Of a stretch of 64,000 nt of DNA, positions 50,701 through 63,875 are shown in pieces. The stretch comes from Bathymodiolus brooksi (lineage: Eukaryota; Mollusca; Bivalvia; Mytilida; Modiolidae). The stretch's first letter is position 1. Each line of letters begins with the position of its first letter. The notes beneath the pieces are model-generated. The model was given only the letters and a program-made list of their open reading frames with translations. It searched no databases and was not told where the DNA came from. The position numbers and the translations under genes are program-made. Where the stretch lies: positions 45,119,414-45,183,413 of the forward strand of contig OY804585.1 in NCBI GenBank assembly GCA_963680875.1, written 5' to 3'.

Positions 50701-53700
50701 ACAACTACTGATCACTCCCCTGATATCTTCATACTTTTAGCTAGTTGTATTGTCTGTTTTACAACTACTGATCACTCCCCTGGTATCTTCATACTTTTAG
50801 CCAGTTGTATTGTCTGTTTTACAACTACTGATCACTCCCCTGGTATCTTCATACTTTTAGCCAGTTGTATTGTCTGTTTTACAACTACTGATCACTCCCC
50901 TGGTATCTTCATACTTTTAGCCAGTTGTATTGTCTGTTTTACAACTACTGATCACTCCCCCAGGGTATCTTCATACTTTTAGCCAGTTGTATTGTCTGTT
51001 TTACACTGATCACCCCCCTGGTATCTTCATACTTTTAACTAGTTGTATTGTCTGTTTTACAACTACTGATCACTCCCCTGATATCTTCATACTTTTAGCT
51101 AGTTGTATTGTCTGTTTTACACTGATCACTCCCCTGGTATCTTCATACTTTTAGCCAGTTGTATTGTCTGTTTTACAACTACTGATCACTCCCCTGGTAT
51201 CTTCATACTTTTAGCCAGTTGTATTGTCTGTTTTACAACTACTGATCACTCCGCTGGTATCTTCATACTTTTAGCCAGTTGTATTGTCTGTTTTACAACT
51301 ACTGATCACTCCCCTGGTATCTTCATACTTTTAGCCATTTGTATTGTCTGTTTTACAACTACTGATCACTCCCCAAGGGTATCTTCATACTTTTAGCCAG
51401 TTGTATTGTCTGTTTTACACTGATCACTCCCCTGGTATCTTCATACTTTTAGCCAGTTGTATTGTCTGTTTTACAACTACTGATCACTCCCCTGGTATCT
51501 TCATACTTTTAGCTAGTTGTATTGTCTGTTTTACACTGATCACTCCCCTGGTATCTTCATACTTTTAACTAGTTGTATTGTCTGTTTTACAACTACTGAT
51601 CACTCCCCTGGTATCTTCATACTTTTAGCCAGTTGTATTGTCTGTTTTTCAACTACTGATCACTCCCCTGGTATCTTCATACTTTTAGCTAGTTGTATTG
51701 TCTGTTTTACACTGATCACTCCCCTGGTATCTTCATACTTTTAGCTAGTTGTATTGTCTGTTTTACAACTACTGATCACTCCCCTGGTATCTTCATACTT
51801 TTAGCCAGTTGTATTGTCTGTTTTACAACTACTGATCACTCCCCTGGTATCTTCATACTTTTAGCCAGTTGTATTGTCTGTTTTACAACTACTGATCACT
51901 CCCCTGGTATCTTCATACTTTTAGCCAGTTGTATTGTCTGTTTTACAACTACTGATCACTCCCCTGGTATCTTCATACTTTTAGTCAGTTGTATTGTCTG
52001 TTTTACAACTACTGATCACTCCCCTGGTATCTTCATACTTTTAGCCAGTTGTATTGTCTGTTTTACAACTACTGATCACTCCTCTGATATCTTCATACTT
52101 TTAGCCAGTTGTATTGTCTGTTTTACAACTACTGATCACTCCCCTGGTATCTTCATACTTTTAGCCAGTTGTATTGTCTGTTTTACAACTACTGATCACT
52201 CCCCCAGGGTATCTTCATACTTTTAGCCAGTTGTATTGTCTGTTTTACACTGATCACTCCCCGGGTATCTTCATACTTTTAGCTAGTTGTATTGTCTGTT
52301 TTACAACTACTGATCACTCCCCTGGTATCTTCATACTTTTAGCTAGTTGTATTGTCTGTTTTACACTGATCACTCCCCTGGTATCTTCATACTTTTAACT
52401 AGTTGTATTGTCTGTTTTACAACTACTGATCACTCCCCTGGTATCTTCATACTTTTAGCTAGTTGTATTGTCTGTTTTACAACTACTGATCACTCCCCTG
52501 GTATCTTCATACTTTTAGCTAGTTGTATTGTCTGTTTTACACTGATCACTCCCCTGGTATCTTCATACTTTTAGCTAGTTGTATTGTCTGTTTTACAACT
52601 ACTGATCACTCCCCTGGTATCTTCATACTTTTAATCAGTTGTATTGTCTGTTTTACAACTACTGATCATTCCCCTGGTATCTTCATACTTTTAGCCAGTT
52701 GTATTGTCTGTTTTACAACTACTGATCACTCCCCTGGTATCTTCATACTTTTAGCCAGTTGTATTGTCTGTTTTACAACTACTGATCACTCCCCTGGTAT
52801 CTTCATACTTTTAGCCAGTTGTATTGTCTGTTTTACACTGATCACTCCCCTGGTATCTTCATACTTTTAGCCAGTTGTATTGTCTGTTTTACAACTACTG
52901 ATCACTCCCCTGGTATCTTCATACTTTTAGCTAGTTGTATTGTCTGTTTTACAACTACTGATCACTCCCCTGGTATCTTCATACTTTTAGCCAGTTGTAT
53001 TGTCTGTTTTACAACTACTGATCACTCCCCTGGTATCTTCATACTTTTAGCCAGTTGTATTGTCTGTTTTACAACTACTGATCACTCCCCCAGGGTATCT
53101 TCATACTTTTAGCCAGTTGTATTGTCTGTTTTACACTGATCACCCTCCTGGTATCTTCATACTTTTAACTAGTTGTATTGTCTGTTTTACAACTACTGAT
53201 CACTCCCCTGATATCTTCATACTTTTAGCTAGTTGTATTGTCTGTTTTACACTGATCACTCCCCTGGTATCTTCATACTTTTAGCCAGTTGTATTGTCTG
53301 TTTTACAACTACTGATCACTCCCCTGGTATCTTCATACTTTTAGCCAGTTGTATTGTCTGTTTTACAACTACTGATCACTCCCCTGGTATCTTCATACTT
53401 TTAGCCAGTTGTATTGTCTGTTTTACAACTACTGATCACTCCGCTGGTATCTTCATACTTTTAGCCAGTTGTATTGTCTGTTTTACAACTACTGATCACT
53501 CCCCTGGTATCTTCATACTTTTAGCCATTTGTATTGTCTGTTTTACAACTACTGATCACTCCCCAAGGGTATCTTCATACTTTTAGCCAGTTGTATTGTC
53601 TGTTTTACACTGATCACTCCCCTGGTATCTTCATACTTTTAGCTAGTTGTATTGTCTGTTTTACAACTACTGATCACTCCCCTGGTATCTTCATACTTTT

Positions 53701-56700
53701 AGCTAGTTGTATTGTCTGTTTTACACTGATCACTCCCCTGGTATCTTCATACTTTTAACTAGTTGTATTGTCTGTTTTACAACTACTGATCACTCCCCTG
53801 GTATGTTCATACTTTTAGCCAGTTGTATTGTCTGTTTTTCAACTACTGATCACTCCCCTGGTATCTTCATACTTTTAGCTAGTTGTATTGTCTGTTTTAC
53901 ACTGATCACTCCCCTGGTATCTTCATACTTTTAACTAGTTGTATTGTCTGTTTACAACTACTGATCACTCCCCTGGTATCTTCATACTTTTAGCTAGTTG
54001 TATTGTCTGTTTTACAACTACTGATCACTCCCCTGGTATCTTCATACTTTTAGCTAGTTGTATTGTCTGTTTTACACTGATCACTCCCCTGGTATCTTCA
54101 TACTTTTAGCTAGTTGTATTGTCTGTTTTACAACTACTGATCACTCCCCTGGTATCTTCATACTTTTAGCCAGTTGTATTGTCTGTTTTACAACTACTGA
54201 TCACTCCCCTGGTATCTTCATACTTTTAGCCAGTTGTATTGTCTGTTTTACAACTACTGATCACTCCCCTGGTATCTTCATACTTTTAGCCAGTTGTATT
54301 GTCTGTTTTACAACTACTGATCACTCCCCTGGTATCTTCATACTTTTAGCCAGTTGTATTGTCTCTTTTACAACTACTGATCACTCCCCTGGTATCTTCA
54401 TACTTTTAGCTAGTTGTATTGTCTGTTTTACAACTACTGATCACTCCCCTGGTATCTTCATACTTTTAGCTAGTTGTATTGTCTGTTTTACACTGATCAC
54501 TCCCCTGGTATCTTCATACTTTTAGCTAGTTGTATTGTCTGTTTTACAACTACTGATCACTCCCCTGGTATCTTCATACTTTTAATCAGTTGTATTGTCT
54601 GTTTTACAACTACTGATCATTCCCCTGGTATCTTCATACTTTTAGCCAGTTGTATTGTCTGTTTTACAACTACTGATCACTCCCCTGGTATCTTCATACT
54701 TTTAGCCAGTTGTATTGTCTGTTTTACAACTACTGATCACTCCCCTGGTATCTTCATACTTTTAGCCAGTTGTATTGTCTGTTTTACACTGATCACTCCC
54801 CTGGTATCTTCATACTTTTAGCCAGTTGTATTGTCTGTTTTACAACTACTGATCACTCCCCTGGTATCTTCATACTTTTAGCTAGTTGTATTGTCTGTTT
54901 TACAACTACTGATCACTCCCCTGGTATCTTCATACTTTTAGCCAGTTGTATTGTCTGTTTTACAACTACTGATCACTCCCCTGGTATCTTCATACTTTTA
55001 GCCAGTTGTATTGTCTGTTTTACAACTACTGATCACTCCCCCAGGGTATCTTCATACTTTTAGCCAGTTGTATTGTCTGTTTTACACTGATCACACCCCT
55101 GGTATCTTCATACTTTTAACTAGTTGTATTGTCTGTTTTACAACTACTGATCACTCCCCTGATATCTTCATACTTTTAGCTAGTTGTATTGTCTGTTTTA
55201 CACTGATCACTCCCCTGGTATCTTCATACTTTTAGCCAGTTGTATTGTCTGTTTTACAACTACTGATCACTCCCCTGGTATCTTCATACTTTTAGCCAGT
55301 TGTATTGTCTGTTTTACAACTACTGATCACTCCCCTGGTATCTTCATACTTTTAGCCAGTTGTATTGTCTGTTTTACAACTACTGATCACTCCGCTGGTA
55401 TCTTCATACTTTTAGCCAGTTGTATTGTCTGTTTTACAACTACTGATCACTCCCCTGGTATCTTCATACTTTTAGTCATTTGTATTGTCTGTTTTACAAC
55501 TACTGATCACTCCCCAATGGTATCTTCATACTTTTAGCCAGTTGTATTGTCTGTTTTACACTGATCACTCCCCTGGTATCTTCATACTTTTAGCTAGTTG
55601 TATTGTCTGTTTTACAACTACTGATCACTCCCCTGGTATCTTCATACTTTTAGCTAGATGTATTGTCTGTTTTACACTGATCACTCCCCTGGTATCTTCA
55701 TACTTTTAACTAGTTGTATTGTCTGTTTTACAACTACTGATCACTCCCCTGGTATCTTCATACTTTTAGCCAGTTGTATTGTCTGTTTTTCAACTACTGA
55801 TCACTCCCCTGGTATCTTCATACTTTTAGCTAGTTGTATTGTCTGTTTTACACTGATCACTCCCCTGGTATCTTCATACTTTTAACTAGTTGTATTGTCT
55901 GTTTACAACTACTGATCACTCCCCTGGTATCTTCATACTTTTAGCTAGTTGTATTGTCTGTTTTACAACTACTGATCACTCCCCTGGTATCTTCATACTT
56001 TTAGCTAGTTGTATTGTCTGTTTTACACTGATCACTCCCCTGGTATCTTCATACTTTTAGCTAGTTGTATTGTCTGTTTTACAACTACTGATCACTCCCC
56101 TGGTATCTTCATACTTTTAGCCAGTTGTATTGTCTGTTTTACAACTACTGATCACTCCCCTGGTATCTTCATACTTTTAGCCAGTTGTATTGTCTGTTTT
56201 ACAACTACTGATCACTCCCCTGGTATCTTCATACTTTTAGCCAGTTGTATTGTCTGTTTTACAACTACTGATCACTCCCCTGGTATCTTCATACTTTTAA
56301 TCAGTTGTATTGTCTGTTTTACAACTACTGATCACTCCCCTGGTATCTTCATACTTTTAGCCAGTTGTATTGTCTGTTTTACAACTACTGATCACTCCTC
56401 TGATATCTTCATACTTTTAGCCAGTTGTATTGTCTGTTTTACAACTACTGATCACTCCCCTGGTATCTTCATACTTTTAGCCAGTTGTATTGTCTGTTTT
56501 ACAACTACTGATCACTCCCCCAGGGTATCTTCATACTTTTAGCTAGTTGTATTGTCTGTTTTACACTGATCACTCCCCGGGTATCTTCATACTTTTAGCT
56601 AGTTGTATTGTCTGTTTTACAACTACTGATCACTCCCCTGGTATCTTCATACTTTTAGCTAGTTGTATTGTCTGTTTTACACTGATCACTCCCCTGGTAT

Positions 56701-59700
56701 CTTCATACTTTTAACTAGTTGTATTGTCTGTTTTACAACTACTGATCACTCCCCTGGTATCTTCATACTTTTAGCTAGTTGTATTGTCTGTTTTACAACT
56801 ACTGATCACTCCCCTGGTATCTTCATACTTTTAGCTAGTTGTATTGTCTGTTTTACAACTACTGATCACTCCCCTGGTATCTTCATACTTTTAGCTAGTT
56901 GTATTGTCTGTTTTACACTGATCACTCCCCTGGTATCTTCATACTTTTAACTAGTTGTATTGTCTGTTTTACAACTACTGATCACTCCCCTGGTATCTTC
57001 ATACTTTTAGCCAGTTGTATTGTCTGTTTTTCAACTACTGATCACTCCCCTGGTATCTTCATACTTTTAGCTAGTTGTATTGTCTGTTTTACACTGATCA
57101 CTCCCCTGGTATCTTCATACTTTTAGCTAGTTGTATTGTCTGTTTTACAACTACTGATCACTCCCCTGGTATCTTCATACTTTTAATCAGTTGTATTGTC
57201 TGTTTTACAACTACTGATCATTCCCCTGGTATCTTCATACTTTTAGCCAGTTGTATTGTCTGTTTTACAACTACTGATCACTCCCCTGGTATCTTCATAC
57301 TTTTAGCCAGTTGTATTGTCTGTTTTACAACTACTGATCACTCCCCTGGTATCTTCATACTTTTAGCCAGTTGTATTGTCTGTTTTACACTGATCACTCC
57401 CCTGGTATCTTCATACTTTTAGCCAGTTGTATTGTCTGTTTTACAACTACTGATCACTCCCCTGGTATCTTCATACTTTTAGCTAGTTGTATTGTCTGTT
57501 TTACAACTACTGATCACTCCCCTGGTATCTTCATACTTTTAGCCAGTTGTATTGTCTGTTTTACAACTACTGATCACTCCCCTGGTATCTTCATACTTTT
57601 AGCCAGTTGTATTGTCTGTTTTACAACTACTGATCACTCCCCCAGGGTATCTTCATACTTTTAGCCAGTTGTATTGTCTGTTTTACACTGATCACCCTCC
57701 TGGTATCTTCATACTTTTAACTAGTTGTATTGTCTGTTTTACAACTACTGATCACTCCCCTGATATCTTCATACTTTTAGCTAGTTGTATTGTCTGTTTT
57801 ACACTGATCACTCCCCTGGTATCTTCATACTTTTAGCCAGTTGTATTGTCTGTTTTACAACTACTGATCACTCCCCTGGTATCTTCATACTTTTAGCCAG
57901 TTGTATTGTCTGTTTTACAACTACTGATCACTCCCCTGGTATCTTCATACTTTTAGCCAGTTGTATTGTCTGTTTTACAACTACTGATCACTCCGCTGGT
58001 ATCTTCATACTTTTAGCCAGTTGTATTGTCTGTTTTACAACTACTGATCACTCCCCTGGTATCTTCATACTTTTAGCCATTTGTATTGTCTGTTTTACAA
58101 CTACTGATCACTCCCCAAGGGTATCTTCATACTTTTAGCCAGTTGTATTGTCTGTTTTACACTGATCACTCCCCTGGTATCTTCATACTTTTAGCTAGTT
58201 GTATTGTCTGTTTTACAACTACTGATCACTCCCCTGGTATCTTCATACTTTTAGCTAGTTGTATTGTCTGTTTTACACTGATCACTCCCCTGGTATCTTC
58301 ATACTTTTAACTAGTTGTATTGTCTGTTTTACAACTACTGATCACTCCCCTGGTATGTTCATACTTTTAGCCAGTTGTATTGTCTGTTTTTCAACTACTG
58401 ATCACTCCCCTGGTATCTTCATACTTTTAGCTAGTTGTATTGTCTGTTTTACACTGATCACTCCCCTGGTATCTTCATACTTTTAACTAGTTGTATTGTC
58501 TGTTTACAACTACTGATCACTCCCCTGGTATCTTCATACTTTTAGCTAGTTGTATTGTCTGTTTTACAACTACTGATCACTCCCCTGGTATCTTCATACT
58601 TTTAGCTAGTTGTATTGTCTGTTTTACACTGATCACTCCCCTGGTATCTTCATACTTTTAGCTAGTTGTATTGTCTGTTTTACAACTACTGATCACTCCC
58701 CTGGTATCTTCATACTTTTAGCCAGTTGTATTGTCTGTTTTACAACTACTGATCACTCCCCTGGTATCTTCATACTTTTAGCCAGTTGTATTGTCTGTTT
58801 TACAACTACTGATCACTCCCCTGGTATCTTCATACTTTTAGCCAGTTGTATTGTCTGTTTTACAACTACTGATCACTCCCCTGGTATCTTCATACTTTTA
58901 GCCAGTTGTATTGTCTCTTTTACAACTACTGATCACTCCCCTGGTATCTTCATACTTTTAGCTAGTTGTATTGTCTGTTTTACAACTACTGATCACTCCC
59001 CTGGTATCTTCATACTTTTAGCTAGTTGTATTGTCTGTTTTACACTGATCACTCCCCTGGTATCTTCATACTTTTAGCTAGTTGTATTGTCTGTTTTACA
59101 ACTACTGATCACTCCCCTGGTATCTTCATACTTTTAATCAGTTGTATTGTCTGTTTTACAACTACTGATCATTCCCCTGGTATCTTCATACTTTTAGCCA
59201 GTTGTATTGTCTGTTTTACAACTACTGATCACTCCCCTGGTATCTTCATACTTTTAGCCAGTTGTATTGTCTGTTTTACAACTACTGATCACTCCCCTGG
59301 TATCTTCATACTTTTAGCCAGTTGTATTGTCTGTTTTACACTGATCACTCCCCTGGTATCTTCATACTTTTAGCCAGTTGTATTGTCTGTTTTACAACTA
59401 CTGATCACTCCCCTGGTATCTTCATACTTTTAGCTAGTTGTATTGTCTGTTTTACAACTACTGATCACTCCCCTGGTATCTTCATACTTTTAGCCAGTTG
59501 TATTGTCTGTTTTACAACTACTGATCACTCCCCTGGTATCTTCATACTTTTAGCCAGTTGTATTGTCTGTTTTACAACTACTGATCACTCCCCCAGGGTA
59601 TCTTCATACTTTTAGCCAGTTGTATTGTCTGTTTTACACTGATCACACCCCTGGTATCTTCATACTTTTAACTAGTTGTATTGTCTGTTTTACAACTACT

Positions 59701-62700
59701 GATCACTCCCCTGATATCTTCATACTTTTAGCTAGTTGTATTGTCTGTTTTACACTGATCACTCCCCTGGTATCTTCATACTTTTAGCCAGTTGTATTGT
59801 CTGTTTTACAACTACTGATCACTCCCCTGGTATCTTCATACTTTTAGCCAGTTGTATTGTCTGTTTTACAACTACTGATCACTCCCCTGGTATCTTCATA
59901 CTTTTAGCCAGTTGTATTGTCTGTTTTACAACTACTGATCACTCCGCTGGTATCTTCATACTTTTAGCCAGTTGTATTGTCTGTTTTACAACTACTGATC
60001 ACTCCCCTGGTATCTTCATACTTTTAGTCATTTGTATTGTCTGTTTTACAACTACTGATCACTCCCCAATGGTATCTTCATACTTTTAGCCAGTTGTATT
60101 GTCTGTTTTACACTGATCACTCCCCTGGTATCTTCATACTTTTAGCTAGTTGTATTGTCTGTTTTACAACTACTGATCACTCCCCTGGTATCTTCATACT
60201 TTTAGCTAGATGTATTGTCTGTTTTACACTGATCACTCCCCTGGTATCTTCATACTTTTAACTAGTTGTATTGTCTGTTTTACAACTACTGATCACTCCC
60301 CTGGTATCTTCATACTTTTAGCCAGTTGTATTGTCTGTTTTTCAACTACTGATCACTCCCCTGGTATCTTCATACTTTTAGCTAGTTGTATTGTCTGTTT
60401 TACACTGATCACTCCCCTGGTATCTTCATACTTTTAACTAGTTGTATTGTCTGTTTACAACTACTGATCACTCCCCTGGTATCTTCATACTTTTAGCTAG
60501 TTGTATTGTCTGTTTTACAACTACTGATCACTCCCCTGGTATCTTCATACTTTTAGCTAGTTGTATTGTCTGTTTTACACTGATCACTCCCCTGGTATCT
60601 TCATACTTTTAGCTAGTTGTATTGTCTGTTTTACAACTACTGATCACTCCCCTGGTATCTTCATACTTTTAGCCAGTTGTATTGTCTGTTTTACAACTAC
60701 TGATCACTCCCCTGGTATCTTCATACTTTTAGCCAGTTGTATTGTCTGTTTTACAACTACTGATCACTCCCCTGGTATCTTCATACTTTTAGCCAGTTGT
60801 ATTGTCTGTTTTACAACTACTGATCACTCCCCTGGTATCTTCATACTTTTAATCAGTTGTATTGTCTGTTTTACAACTACTGATCACTCCCCTGGTATCT
60901 TCATACTTTTAGCCAGTTGTATTGTCTGTTTTACAACTACTGATCACTCCTCTGATATCTTCATACTTTTAGCCAGTTGTATTGTCTGTTTTACAACTAC
61001 TGATCACTCCCCTGGTATCTTCATACTTTTAGCCAGTTGTATTGTCTGTTTTACAACTACTGATCACTCCCCCAGGGTATCTTCATACTTTTAGCTAGTT
61101 GTATTGTCTGTTTTACACTGATCACTCCCCGGGTATCTTCATACTTTTAGCTAGTTGTATTGTCTGTTTTACAACTACTGATCACTCCCCTGGTATCTTC
61201 ATACTTTTAGCTAGTTGTATTGTCTGTTTTACACTGATCACTCCCCTGGTATCTTCATACTTTTAACTAGTTGTATTGTCTGTTTTACAACTACTGATCA
61301 CTCCCCTGGTATCTTCATACTTTTAGCTAGTTGTATTGTCTGTTTTACAACTACTGATCACTCCCCTGGTATCTTCATACTTTTAGCTAGTTGTATTGTC
61401 TGTTTTACAACTACTGATCACTCCCCTGGTATCTTCATACTTTTAGCTAGTTGTATTGTCTGTTTTACACTGATCACTCCCCTGGTATCTTCATACTTTT
61501 AACTAGTTGTATTGTCTGTTTTACAACTACTGATCACTCCCCTGGTATCTTCATACTTTTAGCCAGTTGTATTGTCTGTTTTTCAACTACTGATCACTCC
61601 CCTGGTATCTTCATACTTTTAGCTAGTTGTATTGTCTGTTTTACACTGATCACTCCCCTGGTATCTTCATACTTTTAACTAGTTGTATTGTCTGTTTACA
61701 ACTACTGATCACTCCCCTGGTATCTTCATACTTTTAGCTAGTTGTATTGTCTGTTTTACAACTACTGATCACTCCCCTGGTATCTTCATACTTTTAGCTA
61801 GTTGTATTGTCTGTTTTACACTGATCACTCCCCTGGTATCTTCATACTTTTAGCTAGTTGTATTGTCTGTTTTACAACTACTGATCACTCCCCTGGTATC
61901 TTCATACTTTTAGCCAGTTGTATTGTCTGTTTTACAACTACTGATCACTCCCCTGGTATCTTCATACTTTTAGTCAGTTGTATTGTCTGTTTTACAACTA
62001 CTGATCACTCCCCTGGTATCTTCATACTTTTAGCCAGTTGTATTGTCTGTTTTACAACTACTGATCACTCCTCTGATATCTTCATACTTTTAGCCAGTTG
62101 TATTGTCTGTTTTACAACTACTGATCACTCCCCTGGTATCTTCATACTTTTAGCCAGTTGTATTGTCTGTTTTACAACTACTGATCACTCCCCTGGTATC
62201 TTCATACTTTTAGTCAGTTGTATTGTCTGTTTTACAACTACTGATCACTCCCCTGGTATCTTCATACTTTTAGCCAGTTGTATTGTCTGTTTTACAACTA
62301 CTGATCACTCCTCTGATATCTTCATACTTTTAGCCAGTTGTATTGTCTGTTTTACAACTACTGATCACTCCCCTGGTATCTTCATACTTTTAGCCAGTTG
62401 TATTGTCTGTTTTACAACTACTGATCACTCCCCCAGGGTATCTTCATACTTTTAGCCAGTTGTATTGTCTGTTTTACACTGATCACTCCCCGGGTATCTT
62501 CATACTTTTAGCTAGTTGTATTGTCTGTTTTACAACTACTGATCACTCCCCTGGTATCTTCATACTTTTAGCTAGTTGTATTGTCTGTTTTACACTGATC
62601 ACTCCCCTGGTATCTTCATACTTTTAACTAGTTGTATTGTCTGTTTTACAACTACTGATCACTCCCCTGGTATCTTCATACTTTTAGCTAGTTGTATTGT

Positions 62701-63875
62701 CTGTTTTACAACTACTGATCACTCCCCTGGTATCTTCATACTTTTAGCTAGTTGTATTGTCTGTTTTACACTGATCACTCCCCTGGTATCTTCATACTTT
62801 TAGCTAGTTGTATTGTCTGTTTTACAACTACTGATCACTCCCCTGGTATCTTCATACTTTTAATCAGTTGTATTGTCTGTTTTACAACTACTGATCATTC
62901 CCCTGGTATCTTCATACTTTTAGCCAGTTGTATTGTCTGTTTTACAACTACTGATCACTCCCCTGGTATCTTCATACTTTTAGCCAGTTGTATTGTCTGT
63001 TTTACAACTACTGATCACTCCCCTGGTATCTTCATACTTTTAGCCAGTTGTATTGTCTGTTTTACACTGATCACTCCCCTGGTATCTTCATACTTTTAGC
63101 CAGTTGTATTGTCTGTTTTACAACTACTGATCACTCCCCTGGTATCTTCATACTTTTAGCTAGTTGTATTGTCTGTTTTACAACTACTGATCACTCCCCT
63201 GGTATCTTCATACTTTTAGCCAGTTGTATTGTCTGTTTTACAACTACTGATCACTCCCCTGGTATCTTCATACTTTTAGCCAGTTGTATTGTCTGTTTTA
63301 CAACTACTGATCACTCCCCTGGTATCTTCATACTTTTAGCCAGTTGTATTGTCTGTTTTACAACTACTGATCACTCCCCCAGGGTATCTTCATACTTTTA
63401 GCCAGTTGTATTGTCTGTTTTACACTGATCACCCCCCTGGTATCTTCATACTTTTAACTAGTTGTATTGTCTGTTTTACAACTACTGGTCACTCCCCTGA
63501 TATCTTCATACTTTTAGCTAGTTGTATTGTCTGTTTTACACTGATCACTCCCCTGGTATCTTCATACTTTTAGCCAGTTGTATTGTCTGTTTTACAACTA
63601 CTGATCACTCCCCTGGTATCTTCATACTTTTAGCCAGTTGTATTGTCTGTTTTACAACTACTGATCACTCCCCTGGTATCTTCATACTTTTAGCCAGTTG
63701 TATTGTCTGTTTTACAACTACTGATCACTCCGCTGGTATCTTCATACTTTTAGCCAGTTGTATTGTCTGTTTTACAACTACTGATCACTCCCCTGGTATC
63801 TTCATACTTTTAGCCATTTGTATTGTCTGTTTTACAACTACTGATCACTCCCCAAGGGTATCTTCATACTTTTAG
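35891..63875 (+). repeat. ~1.95-kb repeat module marked by CCGCTGG, 13 copies
   Basis: A module with CACTCCGCTGGTATC, then GCCATTTGTATTG, then CCCCAAGGGTATC (CCCCAATGG in two copies) occurs 13 times, starting at 35891, 37842, 40561, 42512, 44937, 46604, 49029, 51103, 53233, 55184, 57785, 59736 and 63522. The commonest spacing is 1951 bp, which is 33 monomers (eight 56-bp, two 62-bp, one 59-bp and 22 of 60 bp). Other spacings (1667 to 3786) show unequal gain or loss of monomers. The module is absent from the array left of 35.8 kb. Confidence 0.88.
52520..61620 (+). repeat. Tandem duplication of a 4552-bp block (77 monomers)
   Basis: Two adjacent copies, about 52.5-57.07 kb and 57.07-61.6 kb, share private variants at exactly 4552 bp. 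These include GTATGTTCAT (53805/58357), TTGTCTCTTTTAC (about 54364/58916), GCTAGATGTATTG (about 55658/60210), CCCCAATGGTATC (about 55513/60065) and GATCACACCCCTGG. Nineteen 56-bp, five 62-bp and two 59-bp monomers account for the length. Confidence 0.9.
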
